Assembly (NCBI GenBank): GCA_964384625.1
Contig: CAYLNH010000047.1
Coordinates: 1 to 33,919, forward strand
Reading direction: 5' to 3'
Length of the DNA stretch: 33,919 nt
DNA from: CAYLNH01 sp964384625
GTDB taxonomy: Bacteria; Verrucomicrobiota; Lentisphaeria; JABSQK01
Position numbers and translations under genes: made by a program. Shown here piece by piece: positions 21,890-30,999 of this stretch. Under the pieces are notes generated by a model. The model did not search any database. It saw only the letters and a list, made by a program, of their open reading frames with translations, and was not told where the DNA came from. Position 1 is the stretch's first letter; each line of letters opens with the position of its first letter.

Positions 21890-23002
21890 ATGGCAAAGCG
21901 CAAAGTGCCCGTACATGAGCAGCTCAAGAAGAAGCTGATCAGGAGTTTTCAAGACTATGAATTGGATGCGCGGCTGCCGTCCGACCGGGCGTTGGCCGAG
22001 GAACTCGGCGTGGCGTACCTGACGATAAGCCACGTGATGCGTGAGTTGGAATGGGAGGGGTATGTCAAGCGTCTGCCGCGCAAGGGCACCTACCTGGCAT
22101 CGCGCGAGCGCCTGGTGCGCACGGATCAGGATACCGGGGTCGGCGCGGACCGGATTGTGCTGTTCGCCTATCCGAACTGGTTCTCCTACGCCTCGTGGTC
22201 GCGGCTGCATCGCAGCGAAGAACTCTGCGTCAAGCGCGGTTTGGGGCTGGTGGAGTATAAGATGAATCCGGATACCACCTACGCGGCACTGAAACGCATG
22301 ATCGCCAGGCGCGACAACATCTGCGGCGTCTGCCTGTTGCCGATCCCCGAGTCGATCGATCGCCAGACGTTCTCCATGCTTGACGACCTGGGCGTGCCGA
22401 TTGTGCTGTTTACCGCCAGCGAACTGGTGATGGGCGGCGCCAATATCGCTACGGTCAGTGCCGATTGGTCGAAGATTGGCTACCTGCAGGTCAAAACGTT
22501 ATTGGACTACGGCCATGATAAACTCGCCTACGTGCGGCATGAGCCGGAATCGCTGGAGCGCCGCAATCTGCTGGCCGGCATGAAACAGGCGTTGCGCGAC
22601 TACGGCCGGCGCCAGCGGGACATGACGTTGATCGGCGACTGGACGCAGCCGTGGGAGATGAGTATCGAGATCGGCTATCAGCGGGTTACCAACATGATTA
22701 AGAATGGCGTCAAGGCAACGGGGTTGATGTTCGACTCGTTCGCCGGCGTGACCGGCGCCAGTCGGGCGCTGTGGGAAGCAGGCCTGCGGATACCCGACGA
22801 CCTGAGCATCATCACCAACGGTACCGAGCATGTGCAGGAAGACTACTTCGCACCGCCGTTGTCACGGGTCGAGATCCACTCGGCCGAGGAGGTCCAGATG
22901 GCGTTTGACTGGATGCTGGATGAGGATCGCCGGGCCGGCATTGCGATGACCGTTGACCCGCAGCTGGTTGAACGCGAGAGCATCGGCCCGCCGAAAGCAT
23001 AG
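21890..23002 (+). CDS. GntR-type winged-helix regulator with LacI-like sensor domain (GntR-2)
   Basis: 370 residues from the ATG at 21890, which has GGAGG directly upstream (21880-21884). Residues 6-75 are a GntR winged helix (DARLPSDRALAEELGVAYLT, then VMRELEWEGYVKRLPRKGTYL). From about 90 to the end is a LacI/periplasmic-binding-like sensor (FSMLDDLGVPIVLFTASE, LLDYGHDKLAYVRH, GLRIPDDLSIITNG). The open frame extends upstream through repeat DNA but has no start signal there. The word TTGATATATGCA in its promoter is shared with the downstream glycan operon and with the pseudopilin pair at 31-32.6 kb. It is therefore the best candidate local regulator of both. Effector unknown, probably a sugar. 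Confidence 0.9.
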   Translation: MAKRKVPVHEQLKKKLIRSFQDYELDARLPSDRALAEELGVAYLTISHVMRELEWEGYVKRLPRKGTYLASRERLVRTDQDTGVGADRIVLFAYPNWFSYASWSRLHRSEELCVKRGLGLVEYKMNPDTTYAALKRMIARRDNICGVCLLPIPESIDRQTFSMLDDLGVPIVLFTASELVMGGANIATVSADWSKIGYLQVKTLLDYGHDKLAYVRHEPESLERRNLLAGMKQALRDYGRRQRDMTLIGDWTQPWEMSIEIGYQRVTNMIKNGVKATGLMFDSFAGVTGASRALWEAGLRIPDDLSIITNGTEHVQEDYFAPPLSRVEIHSAEEVQMAFDWMLDEDRRAGIAMTVDPQLVERESIGPPKA

Positions 23003-23063
23003 CCCGCGGTAGTCTGCAGCATCTTATGAGAACTGTAGCCCTGATCTGGCCAAGCCTACTGCA

Positions 23064-23150
23064 ACGCCTTCAGCGTCGAACCGGCTGGGTACTCATCCCT
23101 GGGGTTGGCGCCGCCAACCCCGGGCTTGAAACGGTCGCGCCTTCAGCGTG
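23064..23150. repeat. Structured repeat family 2, copy B
   Basis: Same three-hairpin order as copy A: ACGC-CTTCA-GCGT (23064-23076), GGGGTTGGC-GCC-GCCAACCCC (23101-23121), and CGCGC-CTTCA-GCGTG (23136-23150, one G-T wobble). Between the copies the first stem changes CTC/GAG to CGC/GCG, keeping the pairing. The remaining DNA to 23348 shows no gene. Confidence 0.72.
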
Positions 23151-23348
23151 CGGAGTTCCGGCCATGGGAAAAGCTGAAATGCTGTAGTTACGGCGGCCGA
23201 CCTTGGAGGCGGCAGCAATTCAGTACCGGTACGACCGCTCTGTGCCGTTGTGGTGGCTTGCTGCAAGCATCTCCAGCCGGTCGTGTACCATGCCAAAACT
23301 GTGGGGTATTGCCATCCCGCGGAACGCGCCCGGATTTCCATTTCCTGC

Positions 23349-23384
23349 TTGACATGCCCCTGTTTTGAGTATCTGATATATGCA
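23349..23384 (+). promoter_or_regulatory. Promoter/operator of the glycan operon
   Basis: TTGACA at 23349-23354 is a perfect -35. The -10 zone is covered by TGATATATGCA (23374-23384), the word shared with the GntR-2 promoter and the 32690 site. The position suggests repression by GntR-2. Confidence 0.58.
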
Positions 23385-23453
23385 GTGATTTAAAAAAGGG
23401 AACCTGACTAATTCAATGGGGTCGAAAGATAGGCAAAGACGGAGAAGATGATT

Positions 23454-24593
23454 ATGAACGCAGTGTACCGAGCCGGGCTGGTTATCGCGCTGCTTGCCGG
23501 TGTCAAAGTAATGGCGCGCAGCAAAACCGAGCGGGAAGAAGCGATATCGCTCATTCGTACAGACATGCCTCACGGCGGCTGGCGCTTTGACAACGGCAAG
23601 GAATTTGAAGGCGCCACCGGTGCTCTCAGTGACGAATCCGACGCGCCGAAGAACTGCCGGCCGGCCATCAAGCTCGATGGTGATTTCAGTGATGGCGGCC
23701 AGTATGTGCAGGCTGCCGCGCGTTTGCCCAGGGAGGACATTGACAAGATCACCTTCATGCTCAAATACCCGCACTCCAAGACCGTAACGATTCGTTTGAT
23801 TGACAGCGGTGGGCAATGCCACCAACTGGTGTTGCGGCTTAAAGGCGGCAAGAGTTGGGAAGAGATCGAGTTGCCGTTGGAAGAGATCTTCGCCGAGAAG
23901 AAATCGCGTGACATGAAGAAACTCATTGCCCGCCGCGAGAAATGGGGCGGCGACAACGACGGCAAATGGCATGGCCCCGGCAAGAAACTGGTTGTCATCC
24001 TCGGCAAGGGCAACCTGGGCAACCGGAAATCCGGCAGTTTGTGGATCGGCAACGTCCAACTCCATCCGCAGAAGCCGAAGCTGACAAAGACCGTTGGACT
24101 CGACAAGCTTGATCGCAGCGGCAGGAACGAGTGGGAGTTTCATCTGGGCAAGGAGTTCAAGGGCGCCAAAGGTGAATGCGAGGCCAAACGCGATCGGGAC
24201 CGGAAGAAAATCCTTGTCATCTCCGGCGACTTCACCAAAGGCGGCATGTACGTCGCCGCCACGCATGAGACGAAATTGAGCAAGACCTACAAGGTGAAGT
24301 ATTTCAGGTTTGAAATGCGCTCCGACAACGTGACCAACTACGGCATTCGTCTGGTCGATCAATCCGGCCAGACACATCAGACCAAGGGCTTGAAGTTCAA
24401 GCCGGACAACAAATGGCACACGGTCACACTACGCCTCGACGAGATGGTCGGCGGCGAACACTGGGGCGGCGAGAACGACGGTGAATGGCACGGGCCGAAG
24501 TCGATTGCCATCACGTTGGCCAAGTACTCCTCCGAAGACAAGAAGCCGGAGATTGCGATTCGCGGTTTGCGCGCGGTTTGCAGGAGGGAGTAG
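23454..24593 (+). CDS. Secreted protein with two tandem HWGG-type putative carbohydrate-binding modules
   Basis: 379 residues. I chose the ATG at 23454, nine bases after GGAG (23441-23444); an ATG at 23448 has only a three-base gap. A signal peptide (RAGLVIALLAGVKVMA) ends near residue 21. Two homologous modules of about 170 residues follow, starting near Trp43 (WRFDNGKEFEGATG) and Trp227 (WEFHLGKEFKGAKG). Each has GDF(S/T)-GG-YV in the middle, a Q(C/T)HQ motif, and ends with (K/H)WGG-NDG-WHGP. The beta-strand-rich pattern suggests a jelly-roll like many carbohydrate-binding modules, but I do not recognise the family. The same modules recur at the N-terminus of the enzyme at 27583. It is the first gene of the glycan operon and probably a glycan binder. 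Confidence 0.78.
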   Translation: MNAVYRAGLVIALLAGVKVMARSKTEREEAISLIRTDMPHGGWRFDNGKEFEGATGALSDESDAPKNCRPAIKLDGDFSDGGQYVQAAARLPREDIDKITFMLKYPHSKTVTIRLIDSGGQCHQLVLRLKGGKSWEEIELPLEEIFAEKKSRDMKKLIARREKWGGDNDGKWHGPGKKLVVILGKGNLGNRKSGSLWIGNVQLHPQKPKLTKTVGLDKLDRSGRNEWEFHLGKEFKGAKGECEAKRDRDRKKILVISGDFTKGGMYVAATHETKLSKTYKVKYFRFEMRSDNVTNYGIRLVDQSGQTHQTKGLKFKPDNKWHTVTLRLDEMVGGEHWGGENDGEWHGPKSIAITLAKYSSEDKKPEIAIRGLRAVCRRE

Positions 24594-24748
24594 CGGTCGG
24601 TAATCGGTAATCGGCGGCCCAAAAGGGGCAGGACTTTGGTAGCTCTGCTTGTGGACCTCGACGCAAATGGAAAGCCGCGCCTGGCCGCTCCTGATAACGG
24701 TGCAGTAGAAGACTCAATATCAGACAACGATCATGGCAACGAGATTAG

Positions 24749-27568
24749 ATGGAAGAAGCTGAGCTGATGAAACCAAACGTACACATCGTCTCCTATACGC
24801 ACTGGGACCGCGAGTTCCGCTGGGAGTTTGAGCATACGCGAATGAAGTTCGTCGAGTGCATGGATCACCTGCTGGAGATCATGCGCGAGAAGCCGGACTA
24901 CAAATCGTTCCTGCTGGACGGTCAGGTGGGGCTGTTGGACGACTACCTCGAGATCCGTCCCGAAGTCGAGGAGGAGATTCGCGGGCTGATCGAACAGCGG
25001 AAACTGGAGATCGGTCCGTGGTACAGCCTGCCGGACTGCGCCACGATCCACGGTGAGTCCGTCATCCGCAACCTGCAGCACGGCGTGCGCGTGTCGGAAA
25101 GCTACGGCAGCGTGCTGAAGTGCGGCTACAACGTTTTCTCGTTTGGTCAGATTGCGCAGTTGCCGCAGATCTACAAACATTTCGGCATCGACATCATTAT
25201 CTTCTACAAATACATGAACCCGGTTCGCTCGAAGCTGCCGGAGTTTGTCTGGGGGGCACCCGACGGCACGCAGGTGTTTGCGTCCCGCCTGGGCCGAGAA
25301 GCCCGTTGGAACTTCTTCTTTGCCGGCCACATCCCAATCGTCTATGACAGGGATCCCTGGGATAAGGAGTGGCACTACGATTACGGAACCCTCGGCAAGG
25401 TCGTGCATACTGCGGGCCCTGCTGACTACGGGTTCTTCCACGAGATCCTGGATCCCGATACGTCCTACCACAAGAAGAACATTGAGATGGGGTTTCAGCG
25501 CTCCCTGGAAACCGTTGAAGGGACAGCCGCTCCCGAGACGTTGTTGTTCTTCGACGGCACTGACTTCACCGAGCCACATCCGATGATTCCCGAGATTATC
25601 GCTGACCTGCAGGAGAAGTTCGGCGATCAGTACAACATACAACACAGCACGCTGGCGGCGTACCTGGAAGAACTGAAAGCCGCCATGGCAGCCAAGCGCG
25701 ATGAACTGGCGCTCGTCTCCGGCGCCATGCGTGACGGCCCGGTGGGATCGATTCATACGGACGTGATTACGACGCACCCGGAACTGAAGATTGCCAACAG
25801 CACGACGGAGAACCGGCTGGTGCGCTATGCCGAACCGTTGTCGACGATGGCCTGGGCGCAGGGGATCGACCGCTACCCGGATACGTATCTGGAAAAGGCG
25901 TGGAAGCTGTTGTTCGCCAGCCACGCCCATGACTCCATCCACGGCCTCGGCCCGGTGGAACTGGGGCAGGGCGGCATGGCCCGGATTCAGCAGGCCGACC
26001 TGATTGCGCAAGCTCTCGAACGCAAGGGCCTCAACAATCTGACCAAAGAGATCGCCACCGACGACATGGACGACGCGGAGATGTTCCTGGCCGTCCATAA
26101 TACGGCTGCGTTCACGCGCAGCGAAGTTGTCGAAGTCTGGGTGGATATCCCGGCCGAAGTGGCGCTGGACGAGGTGGTCCTGGAGGACATGGCCGGCAAC
26201 GTCGCCGAGATCCAGGAGGTCCGGCGAGAGACCGCGCGCGGCGGTATCTATCATCCGCGCAGCCGCAATATGCCGTACTACTGCACGCGCGTGCAGTTGC
26301 TGTTCCTGGCTGAAGATATCCCGGGACTGGGTCACAAGACCTACAAAATTAAATGGACGGCCAAGGCCGAATACCCGTATCCACACGAGGACTGGGATGC
26401 GCCGAAACTGATTGCCAAGGACCTCCTTGTCGCCCCGCGCGAAGCCAGGAACGAGCATGTTCACCTGCTGATCAACGGCGACGGCACATTCGATCTGACC
26501 GACCTGACCACAGGACACACATGCCGTAATCTGAACCACCTGCTGGACGTTGGCGACGTCGGCAATATGTGGATGGCGAACGCGCCGGAAGGCGACGCGA
26601 TCATGCAGTCGATTGGCGGTCCGGCCGAAATTCGTTGTTCGCTGCACGGCGACTTGGCCGCGGCCTTTGAGATCAAGACCTCCATGGTTGTGCCGGCGCG
26701 GTACGATTTTGCCGCTAACCGGCGCTCCGATGACAGCGTGACGTTGACTGCTGTTACCACGGTGATACTGAAGAAAGGAAGCCGCTTTGTCGAGGTGCAA
26801 ACAACGCTCGACAATACGGCGCGCGATCACTATGTGCGCGTGTGTTTCCCAACGGGGCTGCAGGCGACGACAACTTGTGCCGACGGTTCGTTTGCCGTGA
26901 CGGAGTACGCGACCAATCCGGACTTGAGTTGTGAGTTGGCGCGCCATCCGGTGCAACTCTGGCTGGACCTGCACGATGACGACAAAGGTCTGGCTCTGCT
27001 CTCGAAGTCGACCAAGGACTACGAGATTCTGAATGACAATGGCGGCCAGACGCTGGCCGTCGGATTGGTCCGCAGTACGCGGTTACGGATCGCCTGCGAT
27101 AATCGTCTATGGATGGAGTATCCCGGCGATGAGAGTTCCCAGAGCCTGAATAGTCAGACGCACAACTACGCACTGATGCCCCACGCGAAGACGTGGAATG
27201 AGGATGGCCTGTATCATCAGGCATTGGCGTACAACCAGCCGTTGAAGCCGGTGCAGTTCGGCCGGCAGCCGGGACGGCTGGCGCCGACATTCAGTTTCCT
27301 GGAGGTTGCAGATCCGAATCTGGTTCTGAGCGCCGTGACGAAGGCCGTGACGCGCGACAGCGTGTTTGTCCGGCTGTTCAATCCGACGACGGATGACATC
27401 GATGCCGCACTTGTACTGGGTGTTGCTGTACGTTCTGCTTACGTGACGAGATTGACGGAAAAGCGCGATATCGAGTTGCGCATCGAGGACGGCAGTATTC
27501 GTGTTGTCGTGAAGAAAGGTGAGATTGTCACCGTCGAATTTGAGCTGGAAGAAGCAAGCATATGTTAA
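24749..27568 (+). CDS. GH38-type alpha-mannosidase-like protein lacking the canonical nucleophile Asp
   Basis: 939 residues; an internal ATG at 24767 (Met7) is an alternative start. No signal peptide, so probably cytosolic. Residues 8-280 match the GH38 N-terminal domain: THWDREF (His18, Asp20, zinc ligands), GYNVFSFGQIAQLPQIYKHF, and FFDGTDFTEPHP with Asp272 at the usual acid region. HAHDSIHG near 392-399 supplies the later metal-binding His394. In typical bacterial members the second motif reads GY-PDSFGQ-AQMPQIY, and its Asp is both nucleophile and zinc ligand. Here that position is Phe130. The C-terminal half is the expected beta-sandwich region. It may be inactive, use another residue, or act as a binding protein. 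It ends 14 bases before the next gene and follows a putative binding protein. Confidence 0.85.
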   Translation: MEEAELMKPNVHIVSYTHWDREFRWEFEHTRMKFVECMDHLLEIMREKPDYKSFLLDGQVGLLDDYLEIRPEVEEEIRGLIEQRKLEIGPWYSLPDCATIHGESVIRNLQHGVRVSESYGSVLKCGYNVFSFGQIAQLPQIYKHFGIDIIIFYKYMNPVRSKLPEFVWGAPDGTQVFASRLGREARWNFFFAGHIPIVYDRDPWDKEWHYDYGTLGKVVHTAGPADYGFFHEILDPDTSYHKKNIEMGFQRSLETVEGTAAPETLLFFDGTDFTEPHPMIPEIIADLQEKFGDQYNIQHSTLAAYLEELKAAMAAKRDELALVSGAMRDGPVGSIHTDVITTHPELKIANSTTENRLVRYAEPLSTMAWAQGIDRYPDTYLEKAWKLLFASHAHDSIHGLGPVELGQGGMARIQQADLIAQALERKGLNNLTKEIATDDMDDAEMFLAVHNTAAFTRSEVVEVWVDIPAEVALDEVVLEDMAGNVAEIQEVRRETARGGIYHPRSRNMPYYCTRVQLLFLAEDIPGLGHKTYKIKWTAKAEYPYPHEDWDAPKLIAKDLLVAPREARNEHVHLLINGDGTFDLTDLTTGHTCRNLNHLLDVGDVGNMWMANAPEGDAIMQSIGGPAEIRCSLHGDLAAAFEIKTSMVVPARYDFAANRRSDDSVTLTAVTTVILKKGSRFVEVQTTLDNTARDHYVRVCFPTGLQATTTCADGSFAVTEYATNPDLSCELARHPVQLWLDLHDDDKGLALLSKSTKDYEILNDNGGQTLAVGLVRSTRLRIACDNRLWMEYPGDESSQSLNSQTHNYALMPHAKTWNEDGLYHQALAYNQPLKPVQFGRQPGRLAPTFSFLEVADPNLVLSAVTKAVTRDSVFVRLFNPTTDDIDAALVLGVAVRSAYVTRLTEKRDIELRIEDGSIRVVVKKGEIVTVEFELEEASIC

Positions 27569-27582
27569 CGAGGAAGAGAACC

Positions 27583-30500
27583 ATGCAGAAACACACAATA
27601 TGTACTTTTCTGGTGCTTTGGGCGATGCTTGCGGCGTCGGCGGCGGACCCCCTGCATCTTGCAACCGGCAAGGAGCCTTTGAAGGGTTGGGTCTTTGGCA
27701 ACGGATTCGAGTTTCCCGGAGCCAAGGGAACACTCAGCGTTGCGGACGGGGAGAAGCCGGCACTGAGACTGAGTGGTGACTTCAGCGGCGGCGGCCAGTA
27801 TGTGGAAGCGCGGCACGTGTTGCCCGGGGAACGGGTTGACACCTTGTCGCTCTGGCTGAAATTCCCGGGAGCAAAGACGTTGACGGTTCGATTTGCCGGT
27901 CAGGGCGGGTTGTGTCACCAACTGAAACTGGAATTGCAGAAGACCGATGACTGGCAGAAAGTGGTGTTTCCGTTTGCCCGCTACCTGCGAACGATGGGCA
28001 CACCGGAGGCGCCGACCAATGTGGCGAAATACCAGACCTGGAAAGTGAAGGACGACCGCGGCTGGGTCGGCGCGAAGTACCAGCTCTGTCTGTTGTTCGG
28101 CCGCCACGGGGCCGATCCCGAGACGAAGAAAGGCAGCCTCTGGTTTCGCGATGTGAAGGTCACTTTCGAAACCGATGCGGTGCTGAAGAAGACAGTTCGC
28201 CTCGACGAATCGCTGCAGGCAGGCGTTGTTGACTGGAAGTTTGACAACGGCCGCGAATTCCCGGGAGCCAAAGGTTCTCTGGACCTCGTGAAGGACCAGC
28301 CCGAGAACGGCAAGAACGCCATGGCGCTGCGTGGCGACTTCACCGGGGGCGGCGCCTACGTGCAGGCAACGAAGAGTCTGACTGCGATTGGCGCCCGGGA
28401 ATTCATCAGGATCCGTTTCAAGATCAAGTCCGACAACGTCGGAAAACTGACGTTGCGGCTGGTCGACAGTACGAACCAGTGCCATCAACGCAAGAACTTC
28501 AAGGTGACGCCGGACGGCAAGTGGCATGAGGTCTCACTCAAGCCGGAAAAGATTGCCGGCGGCGAACACTGGGGCGGCGCGAATGACGGCAAATGGCATG
28601 CGCCGGCGAAACTGATCGCCATCATCCTGGGCAAGGACTTCGCTCCCGGTTCGAAGCAGCCGGCGTTCATGGTGACGGATATCACCGCGGATGCCCTGAT
28701 GCCCGCCAAGGTGGCGCCGGCATCGTATAGCGAAGACTTCGATGCCTCGGCGAAGGTGCCGAACGGCTGGAAGGTTGTCGGCGACGTATCGGTCCAAGCC
28801 AGGTTCGGCGACAAGAGTGCCAATGCACTGCGCGTCCATCGGACGCTGGCAAACGTCGACAAACCCGTGTCGGCGGTGGGGCCCACATTCAAAGCCGCCC
28901 CCGGCATGTGGTTGCTGAAAGGCGCCTGCAGTTCGGACCTGCATTCGCCTGACAACTCGTTCCAGGGCGTTGTCGACATCGAGTTCATGAATGCCGGCGG
29001 CGGGGTGCTCGAGAAGGCGACCTGCGCGCTGCTGTATAAGAAGCGGTCCTGGGAGACATTCGAGAAGCAGGTCGAAGCCCCGAAGGGCACCACTGGAGCC
29101 CGTTTCAAGGTCCTCCTGAAGAAGACCTACGGCACCTTCAATGTGGACAGCCTGCGGGCGTCGTACCTATCGCCGGCCGGCGAGAAACGCATCTACCGCA
29201 TGAACATGCCGTCGAACCGCTTCAGCAATATGTTCTTTCCTGAAGATGACCCGGCGTTCCACGTGAAGGTGCGCGCGTTCAGGCCGCTGTCGAAGCGGGA
29301 ACAGCGGGTGGTCTACGAGATCCGCGACTACTGGGGCGCAGAGCAGTTCAAGGCGACGGAAGTCGCACTGGCGCCGGCGGGCAGGGAGAAGCAATACCTG
29401 GTCTACACCGGCGATATCCAGCTGGATAAGTCGCAGCTCGAGATGGGCAAATACTATGAGATCCATGCGGAGATCCCATTGGAACGGGCGGAGCCGTATC
29501 GCGAGTATCGCGGGTTGGCGATCCTGCCGAAAGCTGAGACCAAGAAGTACCGACCGAAGGATATCCCGTTCCTCGGACGCAGCTGGGATAATCGCGCGCG
29601 GGACTACTTCTATTTGTCCGATCGCCTCGGCATTCGCACCTGCGGGATCTGGGGCGGGTGGAAGCCGGAGCCGCCCTATGAGAATAAGGCGCCCGGCCTG
29701 AAACACGTGCAGGCGCTCGATATGGATTGGGCCATTAACAGCCCGGTGTCCGCGATCGAAAAACACCGCAAAGGTTACGAGAAGTGGACGGCGACGCCGC
29801 TGCGCGAAGGCGCAAAGAAATACGTCGAGACATACGGTAAGCAGCGCCTGACATGGTTCGGTCTCGGTAACGAACCGCACGGCGGCATTGAACGCGTCAG
29901 AGAGAACGTGGCCGGCTATAAGGCGGTGTACGAAGGGATTAAGGCTGCCGACCCGAATATGAAGGTCATCTCGACAGCGGTCGAACCCAACCCGCTCTAC
30001 TTCCAGGAAGGCTATTACAGGTATCTCGACTACTACGATTTCCATACGTACGAGCACTACAGCGGTGTGCGCAAGACGATGCAGAAATACAAAGCATTGA
30101 TGAAAAAGCACAACGCCGTGAAGCCGATCGTCTCGACGGAACTCGGGCTGAACAGCCAGGGCCGGCCGCGCTGGGATGTTGCCGTGTCGCTCTACAAAAA
30201 GCTCAGTGTCTTCTTCGCCGAAGGCGGCGTGCTCGTCTCCTGGTTCGGCATCCAGTATCCGGACAGAGAGGGCAAAGCAAGAGCCTCCTTCGGGTCGGCG
30301 CACAATGTGTTCGACTGCTACTACAATGAGTTCAACCCGAAGCTGGACGCGGTGGCGTACTACAACATGATAAACGGCGTCTGCATCAAGAAGTTTGTGC
30401 AGGAGAAGCACTATGCCGATAAGACGCAGGCATATCTGTTCCGCGATAAGGAAGACCGTTGTCTGCAGATCATCTGGCGTGACGAAGGCCGCAAGGACGT

Positions 30501-30918
30501 GTTTGTGAAACTGCCGAAAGTTACCGACGTCAAAGTGACGCGTATAGACGGCAGCATCGGCAAACTCGACGCCGCCGGCAGCGGCGTCATGTTGAGTGTG
30601 TCCGCGGCGCCCGTATTGCTGCAGTACAAGAGCCTGGAGAACTTATCGGACACCTTGGGAAAACCGTTGGTAACGGTTGATTCACTGGCGAAAGAGATCA
30701 GCAAAGGCGGCGCCGCGAAGCTCGTCCTGAACGGCAGTCCGAAGTTCGTGACGGTTACTCCGCCGCCGCTCTGGACGGTTGAGGAGAAAGCCGCAGGCGG
30801 CAAAGCCGAGTATACGCTGACGTGTCCGCCGGATACCGCGGCACGCGAAGGCCGCATCCTGGTGAAGCTGGCCGGCAACCGCGGCGAGTTGTTCCTGCCG
30901 ATCATGGTGACCGAGTAG
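27583..30918 (+). CDS. Large secreted clan GH-A glycoside hydrolase with HWGG modules
   Basis: 1111 residues from the ATG at 27583 (purine-rich GAGGAAGAG upstream), followed by a signal peptide ending near ASAADP. Two modules related to those of the 23454 protein follow, near Trp36 and Trp219; the second keeps HWGG-NDG-WHAP, the first has lost it. A third beta domain (about 382-545, YSEDFDASAKVPNGW) resembles other carbohydrate-binding jelly-rolls, then comes an Ig-like segment. The catalytic (beta/alpha)8-like region spans about 660-925: Glu764 in FGLGNEPHGG is the likely acid/base, and Glu853 in VSTELGLNS the likely nucleophile, the clan GH-A pattern seen in GH5 and GH39 types. A C-terminal beta region completes the protein. 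I cannot assign a family or substrate. It is the last gene of the operon. Confidence 0.8.
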   Translation: MQKHTICTFLVLWAMLAASAADPLHLATGKEPLKGWVFGNGFEFPGAKGTLSVADGEKPALRLSGDFSGGGQYVEARHVLPGERVDTLSLWLKFPGAKTLTVRFAGQGGLCHQLKLELQKTDDWQKVVFPFARYLRTMGTPEAPTNVAKYQTWKVKDDRGWVGAKYQLCLLFGRHGADPETKKGSLWFRDVKVTFETDAVLKKTVRLDESLQAGVVDWKFDNGREFPGAKGSLDLVKDQPENGKNAMALRGDFTGGGAYVQATKSLTAIGAREFIRIRFKIKSDNVGKLTLRLVDSTNQCHQRKNFKVTPDGKWHEVSLKPEKIAGGEHWGGANDGKWHAPAKLIAIILGKDFAPGSKQPAFMVTDITADALMPAKVAPASYSEDFDASAKVPNGWKVVGDVSVQARFGDKSANALRVHRTLANVDKPVSAVGPTFKAAPGMWLLKGACSSDLHSPDNSFQGVVDIEFMNAGGGVLEKATCALLYKKRSWETFEKQVEAPKGTTGARFKVLLKKTYGTFNVDSLRASYLSPAGEKRIYRMNMPSNRFSNMFFPEDDPAFHVKVRAFRPLSKREQRVVYEIRDYWGAEQFKATEVALAPAGREKQYLVYTGDIQLDKSQLEMGKYYEIHAEIPLERAEPYREYRGLAILPKAETKKYRPKDIPFLGRSWDNRARDYFYLSDRLGIRTCGIWGGWKPEPPYENKAPGLKHVQALDMDWAINSPVSAIEKHRKGYEKWTATPLREGAKKYVETYGKQRLTWFGLGNEPHGGIERVRENVAGYKAVYEGIKAADPNMKVISTAVEPNPLYFQEGYYRYLDYYDFHTYEHYSGVRKTMQKYKALMKKHNAVKPIVSTELGLNSQGRPRWDVAVSLYKKLSVFFAEGGVLVSWFGIQYPDREGKARASFGSAHNVFDCYYNEFNPKLDAVAYYNMINGVCIKKFVQEKHYADKTQAYLFRDKEDRCLQIIWRDEGRKDVFVKLPKVTDVKVTRIDGSIGKLDAAGSGVMLSVSAAPVLLQYKSLENLSDTLGKPLVTVDSLAKEISKGGAAKLVLNGSPKFVTVTPPPLWTVEEKAAGGKAEYTLTCPPDTAAREGRILVKLAGNRGELFLPIMVTE

Positions 30919-30999
30919 GGGAGTGGGATGATTTCCGGACGTCGTGACTTCGTGACCCCCGACGATAGGATGACCGGATGATGTCGGGATGCCGGAATC

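Noticed and set aside
24731..26974. 747-codon minus-strand frame opposite the GH38-like gene
   Set aside because: Antisense of clear GH38 coding sequence; no start signal and no family motif.
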